From NCBI GenBank assembly GCA_020723255.1, contig DYJH01000016.1, forward strand, positions 1 to 36,776: a DNA stretch of 36,776 nucleotides. The letters are read 5' to 3'. The notes beneath the pieces were generated by a model. It was not told the DNA's origin, did not search any database, and was given only the letters and a program-made list of their open reading frames with translations. Each line of letters opens with the position of its first letter. Position 1 is the stretch's first letter. This stretch comes from Desulfonema limicola. GTDB lineage: Bacteria > Desulfobacterota > Desulfobacteria > Desulfobacterales > RPRI01. A program made the position numbers and the translations under genes. Shown here piece by piece: positions 32,318 to 36,776 of this stretch.

Positions 32318-33445
32318 ATGATAGAAAAGTTCAAGTGGATTTATGACAACAGGCATGAGTATGTCAGGAAGTGGAAAGAAAAGCATCCAGATCGCAAGAC
32401 AATGGGATATATATGCACATCCATGCCCGAAGAGATAATTTATGCAGCCAATGTTCTGCCGGTTAGGATATTAGGAGGACATGAATCCCAGAATATCAGC
32501 CAACAACATATGACGGGCATGTTTTGCCCTTTTTCCCGTGATGTCCTGGCGCAGGGTCTGCTGGGAAAATATGACTATCTTGATGCAATAGGCACCACTC
32601 ATACTTGCCAGCATATCTTTCAGGCATATGAAAGCTGGGTATTGCATAAAAATATAAAAAACTTCTACATCCCTACGCCAAATACTTCACAAACTCCGCA
32701 TGCTCTGCCTTATATGAGAGGACAACTGAAGCTGTTTATGGAAAAAGTTGAGAAGTGGATAGGAAGAACGATAAGTGAAAATGATCTGTGGCGCGGCATA
32801 GAACTGGTTGATACAACACGGCGGCTGATGAAACATATTTACGAAACGAGAAAGTCCGAAATTCCTCCGATATCAGGGCTTGATTCAATGCTGATGGTTG
32901 TTGCCTCTCAAATGTCCGATAAGGAAGAATTCAACAAAATATTGGAAGAAGTTATAAACAATGAACTTTCCGGCCATAAAGCTAAGGAAAAACCGGGAAT
33001 CAGGCTGATGCTGGTAGGCAGTGAGCATGATGATGTTAAATTTATTGAAATGGTGGAAAACCTTGATGCAATTATAGTGATCGATGATCACTGTACCGGC
33101 AGCCGTTATTTCTGGAATACAACTGAACAAGATACAGATGCGCTGACCGCTATAGCAAAACGATATCTTAAAAAGCCCCCCTGTCCTACCAGGGATTTTC
33201 CGGCACGCAACAGAACGGCTCACATTGTTAATTTGGCCAGAGAGTGGAATGTAGCAGGAGTGATAGAGGTTCAGCAAAAATTCTGCGATCCTCATGAGCT
33301 TGACAAGGTTGCTGTTTCCAAAGCTCTGGAAAAAGCAGGTTTTCCCATACTAAATCTTGAGGCTGATGTTATAATGCCTGTAGGGCCTTTCAGAATAAGA
33401 GTTGAAGCTTTTCTGGAAATGCTTGGTTCGGAAGAATTATTTTAG
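32318..33445 (+). CDS. 2-Hydroxyacyl-CoA dehydratase/benzoyl-CoA reductase subunit, BcrC/HgdB-like
   Basis: The 375-residue protein belongs to the HgdB/BcrC family, whose members carry an iron-sulfur cluster and reduce or dehydrate acyl-CoA substrates. Seen: TMGYICTSMPEEIIYAANVLPVRILGG with C33, the CPFSRDVLAQGLLGKYDYLDAI stretch with C70, C97 in TTHTCQHIFQAYESW, and PTPNTSQTPHALPYMRGQL. These cysteine positions and the motif wording match the smaller (BcrC) subunit closely. No ATPase activator (HgdC/BcrAD) is visible in the window. The next gene starts 16 bases later, encoding the partner subunit. Substrate could be benzoyl-CoA-like or a 2-hydroxyacyl-CoA; not certain. Confidence 0.82.
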   Translation: MIEKFKWIYDNRHEYVRKWKEKHPDRKTMGYICTSMPEEIIYAANVLPVRILGGHESQNISQQHMTGMFCPFSRDVLAQGLLGKYDYLDAIGTTHTCQHIFQAYESWVLHKNIKNFYIPTPNTSQTPHALPYMRGQLKLFMEKVEKWIGRTISENDLWRGIELVDTTRRLMKHIYETRKSEIPPISGLDSMLMVVASQMSDKEEFNKILEEVINNELSGHKAKEKPGIRLMLVGSEHDDVKFIEMVENLDAIIVIDDHCTGSRYFWNTTEQDTDALTAIAKRYLKKPPCPTRDFPARNRTAHIVNLAREWNVAGVIEVQQKFCDPHELDKVAVSKALEKAGFPILNLEADVIMPVGPFRIRVEAFLEMLGSEELF

Positions 33446-33461
33446 AAATACGGAGTACCAA

Positions 33462-34796
33462 ATGGCAAAATACAAAGCAGAACCTCTTAAGTGCTGGAAA
33501 AAGGCGAAAGAACTTAGAAATGAGGTTTACGATCAAATAGCAAAAGCAAGAGATAAAGGGAAGATGATTGTCGCCGGGGGTACGGAAAGCGCTATTTCGC
33601 TGCCTGCCGGTTTTGATATGGAGTTTTTTGGCGGAGAACCTTATGTTGCAGGTTGTGCTTTCATGGGCAAAAATGATTCCGGCAAATATATGAAATACTT
33701 TGAAGCAGCAGAGGCTGCAAAATTTCCCAGGGATCTTTGCGCTTGCATGCGGCTTAGCATAGGATCTTTACTTTGCAACAGCTATGCATTCGGGGGAGTT
33801 TATCCAAAGCCTGCATTTAATCTTCAAACCCATATATGTGATTCCCAGGGAAAGTGGTATCAGATAATGAGCGAAATGGAAGATGTGCCGTATAATGCTT
33901 TGGATTTTATACCGTATGAATGGGAAGTCGAAAACGAAAGCGAAGAGAGTAAAAATCTTAAGCATAAATATTTAAAAGACCAGATGCTGGATATAATCGA
34001 CTGGATGGAAGATATAACCGGCAAAAAATATAACGATGAAAAATTCATTAATGCTCTCAACTGGGAATGTGAATCGTCATCCCTGTGGGCGCAGTGCTGT
34101 ATTCTAAATCGCAATATTCCAGCCGTTATGGACGAGAAGATGATGCATTCTCTTTATGTTATAGCAGCTCTGATGAGGCATAAAGAAGCCTCTGTGAAGT
34201 TTTATAAAGAACTACTATACGAACTGAAGGACAGAGCAGAAAGAGGTATAGCAGCGTTGGCAGATGAACGCTTAAGATTATTATTTGACGGTATGCCACC
34301 CTGGCATTCTCTTGAAATTTACCGCTATATGGAAGAATTTGGAGGTGTTAGCATAGGGTCGAGTTTTTCATTCGGCGTATCAGGCGGATGGGCCTATGAC
34401 AGCAAACAGGATACGCGTATTCCGGCAAAACCACCGATAGAAGCGGGAGTGGAACTGAAAACAAGAGAAAATGCATGCTCCTGGTATGCGAAGTGGTTAC
34501 TTGAGACCAATACAGTATTAAGATCGCTGAGATTTTCAGGTCGTGGCAAGAACAGACATATTCTTGATCTGGCCAGGAAATGGAGAGCGGATGGAGTCTT
34601 GATTCACCTGAACCGGGGCTGTGAAGGTACAGCAATGGGACAGATGGAGATAAGAAGCTTTTTAGCGGAAAATGATATACCTGTTATCACCTTTGAAGGC
34701 AATCATGCCGATGTCCGGGATTTTGATTTGCCCCGGACACAAGCAACAATCAGCACCTTTATGGAAACACTTGGTTTAAGCAAACTTAAGAAATGA
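33462..34796 (+). CDS. 2-Hydroxyacyl-CoA dehydratase/benzoyl-CoA reductase subunit, BcrB/HgdA-like
   Basis: The 444-residue partner of the preceding subunit belongs to the same superfamily with the longer BcrB plan. Cysteines occur at C65, C93, C95 and C105 (FPRDLCACMRLSIG, SLLCNSYAFGG), plausible cluster ligands, and the C-terminal part ends DGVLIHLNRGCEGTAMGQME, as in the family. The frame is open to 33402, but ATG 33462 with GGAG six bases upstream avoids a 44-base overlap. Together the pair would form a heterodimer that needs an ATP-dependent electron activator from elsewhere, or works without one. The gene is convergent with the FAD oxidoreductase, 14 bases apart. Confidence 0.78.
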   Translation: MAKYKAEPLKCWKKAKELRNEVYDQIAKARDKGKMIVAGGTESAISLPAGFDMEFFGGEPYVAGCAFMGKNDSGKYMKYFEAAEAAKFPRDLCACMRLSIGSLLCNSYAFGGVYPKPAFNLQTHICDSQGKWYQIMSEMEDVPYNALDFIPYEWEVENESEESKNLKHKYLKDQMLDIIDWMEDITGKKYNDEKFINALNWECESSSLWAQCCILNRNIPAVMDEKMMHSLYVIAALMRHKEASVKFYKELLYELKDRAERGIAALADERLRLLFDGMPPWHSLEIYRYMEEFGGVSIGSSFSFGVSGGWAYDSKQDTRIPAKPPIEAGVELKTRENACSWYAKWLLETNTVLRSLRFSGRGKNRHILDLARKWRADGVLIHLNRGCEGTAMGQMEIRSFLAENDIPVITFEGNHADVRDFDLPRTQATISTFMETLGLSKLKK

Positions 34797-34810
34797 TGGC
34801 TTCATTTTTT

Positions 34811-36379
34811 TTATCTTATTACTTTACCAAAATCGATGCCCAGATCTTCCATGACTATCTGTATACCGGCTCTTGCACCTCCAAATACGCCGGGGCCGGG
34901 ATGCGTGCTGGCTCCGATCATATATAATTTATCTATAGGAGTACGGTAGTTGTGCCAGCCGGAAAACGGGCGGTTTCCGGACATCTGCATATTGTACGTC
35001 CCTATCTGGCATATATCGCCATTTAACATTGTGGCATTATGTCTTTCATAAAATAAAGGAGAATGAATGGCTCTTCCAAGAATATTATCACTTCCCATGT
35101 TGGTAGCAAGATTCTGAACCTGGCCCAAAATATCATCAGCAACTTCTTTTTCTATCTCATCCCATTTTTCAGGTCCGCCATTTCTTAAAGCATAAGGAGC
35201 AAATGAATAAAGATACATCGTATGCATACCTTCAGGGGCTCTTGTCGGGTCTAGTTGTGTTGCAACAAATAATGAAAAAACATCGTTTCTCGGGATTCCG
35301 TTATCAATAGATTGAAAAGCATGCTGAAATTCATACGGGTCGGAATTATGATATGCCAGCCAGTGTGATTTGAAGCCGTTCTTCCAGACCGGCGCCTCTT
35401 TTAATGCAAGATGCTGATTCAAAGCGGAAAACCCGGAATGTTTTAATGTTTTTACGTTTTGTACAAAATCATCGGGCAGTTTACTTCCCGAAACCATACC
35501 CGGAAATACCTGCTTAATGTTTAATGTGGATAAAACCGCTTTTGAGGCCTCAATCTCATCACCGCCATCAAGAATCACGCCTGTGGCCTTGCCGCCGTAA
35601 ATCTTGAATGCCTTTACAGAGCTTGAAAGTTTGATTGTGCCGCCGAATGATTCAAAACACTTTGCTAAAGCTTCGCTTAGCATACCTGAACCGCCGACCG
35701 GAAACCCGCTGCCGTATTTATGCTGCAATGGTATGAATAGAAATAGATGAAGCCCGGTGCCTTTTGTAAACGGATTGATCATTTGTTCCGCTGAAAAACG
35801 CGTCATTACAATCCGCATCTTATCGCTTTCAAACCAGTCTTCAGCAATATCCCAGGCGCTGGATAAAAGCGCCCTGATAAGTATCCTGCCCTCAGGGCTT
35901 GAATCCATCATAGCCATTGTCTGGCCGAAGGTCGGAGTGGGATTATACATTCCCATAAGCAGCATATCCAGCAACTTAAACGACCAGTCATGAAACTTGC
36001 GGTAAGCTTCAGCATCATGCTGTGAAAACTGTGCGATGCTCTCACAGGTTCTGTCTAAATCACGGTACTGTGTAATATACGAACCGTCATCAAAATTTAC
36101 CCCTGCAAATGTATCAGGAGTAATATACTTCAGCCCGAATTTTGATAACAAACCCAGTTCATCATTTTGTATTACCGGATTCGGATAAATCAGGCCATGC
36201 CAGGTAGAACAAATATCATGCTTGAATCCCGGCGCTGTTATTTCATCAGTAAATACCCCGCCGCCTACTTTGTTTCTGCTTTCTATCACACATACCTTAA
36301 CTCCGGCTTTCGCCAGATATGCGCCTGCCATTAAACCGTTATGACCGGCACCTACAATAACTACATCATATTTCCTCAT
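34811..36379 (-). CDS. FAD-dependent oxidoreductase, phytoene-desaturase-like
   Basis: The 522-residue flavoprotein has a Rossmann FAD motif at residues 5-16 (DVVIVGAGHNGL) followed by CVIESRNKVGGG, and the C-terminal FAD closing segment (MIGASTHPGPGVFGGARAGI). It is COG1233-like, related to carotenoid desaturases and isomerases, but no other carotenoid gene is nearby. ATG 36379 has AAAGGAG nine to ten bases upstream. It lies 44 bases after the DUF1329 gene on the same strand, and is convergent with the Bcr-like genes. Its substrate is unknown; a lipid or hydrophobic CoA-linked substrate is possible. Confidence 0.82.
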   Translation of the reverse strand: MRKYDVVIVGAGHNGLMAGAYLAKAGVKVCVIESRNKVGGGVFTDEITAPGFKHDICSTWHGLIYPNPVIQNDELGLLSKFGLKYITPDTFAGVNFDDGSYITQYRDLDRTCESIAQFSQHDAEAYRKFHDWSFKLLDMLLMGMYNPTPTFGQTMAMMDSSPEGRILIRALLSSAWDIAEDWFESDKMRIVMTRFSAEQMINPFTKGTGLHLFLFIPLQHKYGSGFPVGGSGMLSEALAKCFESFGGTIKLSSSVKAFKIYGGKATGVILDGGDEIEASKAVLSTLNIKQVFPGMVSGSKLPDDFVQNVKTLKHSGFSALNQHLALKEAPVWKNGFKSHWLAYHNSDPYEFQHAFQSIDNGIPRNDVFSLFVATQLDPTRAPEGMHTMYLYSFAPYALRNGGPEKWDEIEKEVADDILGQVQNLATNMGSDNILGRAIHSPLFYERHNATMLNGDICQIGTYNMQMSGNRPFSGWHNYRTPIDKLYMIGASTHPGPGVFGGARAGIQIVMEDLGIDFGKVIR

Positions 36380-36423
36380 TTTTGAAATGCTCCTTTCATT
36401 ACTCGAATAAATTATAAATAAAT

Positions 36424-36776
36424 TTACTTAGACAGCATCAAGAAATTATTCACAGTAAAAAAGCCGGGATCAAGTTTTGAAGCGGGCATATACAGAAAAT
36501 CTTCCGGGGCTGCTGATAGGTTCTCTGATGAAGCGTGTCGAGTTTTTTCATCAATAAAGAGTATAGCATCCTGGTTTCCTGTGTTGTTTTTACCGCTCGG
36601 CGCCTCACTGTAGTGCACTATAAAGGAGATCCATGTCCGAAAATCACCGGATCTTTCATATACCTCCTTGTACCATATGGTATAAGTTTCCTGATCAATA
36701 TAATTTATGTGCAACCCCCAATTATAATAAGGGTCTTTAGGCCTCTGTTCCACAACCCATACCCTTCTGGGCATAT
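36424..36776 (-). CDS. DUF1329 protein, C-terminal part (cut by window edge)
   Basis: The frame is open through the right edge, so only about 117 residues are visible. RRVWVVEQRPKDPYYNWGLH, INYIDQETYTIWYKEVYERS and GDFRTW match the C-terminus of DUF1329 proteins, which are LolA/LolB-like envelope proteins, often next to RND transporters or degradation genes. The internal ATG at 36774 is not a real start. Function is not established. It is transcribed toward and probably with the FAD oxidoreductase gene. Confidence 0.75.
   Translation of the reverse strand, partial: MPRRVWVVEQRPKDPYYNWGLHINYIDQETYTIWYKEVYERSGDFRTWISFIVHYSEAPSGKNNTGNQDAILFIDEKTRHASSENLSAAPEDFLYMPASKLDPGFFTVNNFLMLSK

Noticed and set aside
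33402-33461. Longer BcrB-like start at 33402
   Set aside because: It overlaps the preceding gene in another frame; ATG 33462 has a clear GGAG and the normal N-terminus.
1-36776. CRISPR array or tRNA/rRNA genes
   Set aside because: No regularly spaced direct repeats and no cloverleaf or rRNA-like sequence were noticed by eye; a tRNAscan or CRISPR search was not possible.

Overview
The window looks like a chromosomal stretch of a strictly anaerobic, low-to-moderate-GC deltaproteobacterium, most likely of the sulfate-reducing Desulfobacterales type. The evidence is a ferredoxin-dependent 2-oxoacid oxidoreductase (korDABC), a pyrophosphate-dependent phosphofructokinase, benzoyl-CoA-reductase-like (HgdB/BcrC and BcrB type) subunits, B12-binding radical SAM proteins and the carboxynorspermidine polyamine route. 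The organism assignment is inference; no rRNA or tRNA gene was seen.

Layout. (1) 1-850: decayed mobile DNA, with the C-terminal remnant of a REP/IS200-type transposase, an imperfect inverted repeat and a REP-like hairpin. (2) 850-3574: divergent pfp (minus) and a TTG-started tandem ACT-domain protein (plus), with a readable promoter for pfp. (3) 3603-11104: one tight minus-strand run psd-pssA-leuB-asd-greA-rpoZ-folE2-CANSDH-nspC. It combines phosphatidylethanolamine synthesis, leucine/aspartate-family enzymes, transcription factors and polyamine synthesis. Asd makes the aspartate semialdehyde that carboxynorspermidine dehydrogenase condenses with a diamine, and NspC then decarboxylates the product. 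(4) 11105-15540: a plastic zone with dispersed GC-rich hairpin repeats, mltG, and decayed genes: an antitoxin remnant running into the mltG start, a broken surface beta-propeller/VCBS-like protein, an orphan Phd-type antitoxin behind a PIN-toxin fragment, and a vapBC pair whose toxin carries one amber codon. (5) 15540-16670: a DUF4143-type AAA ATPase. (6) 16806-22034: a plus-strand operon radical SAM-korD-korA-korB-[stacked hairpins]-korC-hemW. (7) 22135-26621: minus-strand valS-nadC-rhomboid, where the rhomboid protease carries a DnaJ C-terminal-like domain. (8) 26771-30927: minus-strand acidic protein, GIN-domain secreted protein, B12-binding radical SAM enzyme and CsgG-like lipoprotein/secreted protein. 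(9) 31158-34796: plus-strand aminotransferase and two 2-hydroxyacyl-CoA dehydratase/benzoyl-CoA reductase-like subunits. (10) 34811-36776: minus-strand FAD-dependent phytoene-desaturase-like oxidoreductase and a DUF1329 protein cut by the window edge.

The points most worth a second look are the rhomboid-DnaJ_C fusion, the Bcr-like pair without a visible ATP-dependent activator next to an FAD oxidoreductase and a DUF1329 gene, the run of three perfect hairpins between korB and korC, repeat sequence that supplies the last residues of both KorB and LeuB, and the toxin-antitoxin graveyard around mltG.
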